From: Siphonodentalium dalli
Lineage: Eukaryota > Mollusca > Scaphopoda > Gadilida > Siphonodentaliidae
DNA: 64,000 bases
NCBI GenBank assembly: GCA_032622095.1
Contig: CP136062.1
Span: 37,136,918 to 37,200,917, forward strand
Direction: 5' to 3'
Under the pieces are notes generated by a model, which was not told the DNA's origin, did no database searches, and worked only from the letters and a program-made list of their open reading frames with translations. This document shows, piece after piece, positions 63,470 through 64,000 of this stretch (positions are counted from its first letter, which is position 1; every line of letters starts with the position of its first letter). The position numbers were made by a program, and so were the translations under genes.

Positions 63470-64000
63470 TCGTGGATTTTCAGTCAATCCTCATAATTGC
63501 CTATGGCAAACAGCAATGCCGAAGCAATTTGCTGAAGCAAACTGGGCCACTGCAAAGGGTTGCCATAGTGTATTGTCGAAGCCAAACAATCTTAATTAAG
63601 AGGGCTGTTCAGTATATGGGACTTTCTCAACATTGTCTTCATCAAGTTGGAAAACAAGCCAGGTCCACCTATTTTGGCCATAGCTATGACCCATAATCAG
63701 TTAATTGACAAAATATCAACTGATTTTGTTATTATTCGGTATATATGACTTGCTCAACATTGTCTTGCTCGAGTTCGAAAAACAGCCAGGTTATGGCCCT
63801 TAATTAGTTAATTTTCGTGAATTTTTAAAACATTAATGCGATAACTTGGACAAATATCAACTGTTTTGTTGATATATATGACACTTGCTCAACAATGTCT
63901 TGATCAAGTTTGAAAACCGACCAGGTCTGCCTACTTTGTGTGAAGTTACGACCCTTAATTAGTTAATTTTGTGAATTTTTATCGCGATATATGAGACTTG
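63470..64000. repeat. Degenerate tandem repeat family M, about three units, running off the window
   Basis: ACTTGCTCAACA(A/T)TGTCTTG, TCAAGTT(G/T)GAAAAC, CCAGGTC, TTAATTAGTTAATTTT(C)GTGAATTTTTA recur every 130-150 bp. A 74-codon open frame within it is a by-product. Confidence 0.7.

Noticed and set aside
1-64000. Regularly spaced palindromes as a CRISPR array
   Set aside because: The copies are dispersed, carry target-site duplications (TA, TTAA, 8 bp) and lack uniform short spacers. The genome is eukaryotic.

Overview
The window looks like metazoan, probably bivalve or other lophotrochozoan, genomic DNA. It has AT-rich introns, GT-AG exons, many non-autonomous DNA transposons, and a Helentron whose design matches the mollusc 'pearl'/HINE type. 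No bacterial operons, CRISPR arrays, tRNA or rRNA genes were seen. The taxon is inferred from repeat style and is only moderately certain.

One host gene is supported, on the + strand in the right third. Seven exons between 40176 and 63050 splice in frame and encode three leucine-rich repeats (72-bp exons), an LRR C-terminal cap, an Ig domain fused to a hormone-receptor (HormR) motif, and the start of a GAIN-like region. That order is the ectodomain of an adhesion GPCR of group A (ADGRA2/ADGRA3, GPR124/GPR125). The 5' exons (signal peptide, LRRNT, first LRRs) and the 3' exons (rest of GAIN, seven-helix domain) are not seen. They lie outside the window or are hidden in the repeats.

The other protein-coding locus is an almost intact DNA transposon at about 30990-38474. 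It has terminal inverted repeats of about 490 bp and an apparent spliced non-coding leader. Its reading frame of about 1,540 codons is broken by one frameshift near 36860. The product has two N-terminal Cys/His zinc modules, a putative DDE-type transposase core, a split XPG/FEN1-like nuclease and a Cys-rich tail. This fits the Academ superfamily best.

Nearly everything else is layered repeats. (A) A foldback of about 213 bp with TA target duplications, about 30 whole or partial copies. (B, C, D) Three TTAA-duplicating families that share one 70-bp hairpin core. (E) A palindromic hAT MITE with 8-bp duplications. (F) A TTAA MITE beginning AGGTACTCAATCCGAT. There is also a head-to-tail Helentron dimer, three or four larger hAT derivatives, and several tandem arrays. 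Insertions within insertions give a relative chronology at 162, 5669-9380, 9958, 27944, 32513 and 60123.

Layout: 1-17 kb is MITEs and arrays, with the Helentron dimer at 5.9-9.2 kb. 17.2-18.1 kb is a 57-bp satellite. 18-30.9 kb is hAT and TTAA elements. 31-38.5 kb is the Academ-like element. 40-63 kb is the ADGRA-like exons, with introns full of the same families. 63.5-64 kb is a degenerate tandem repeat.
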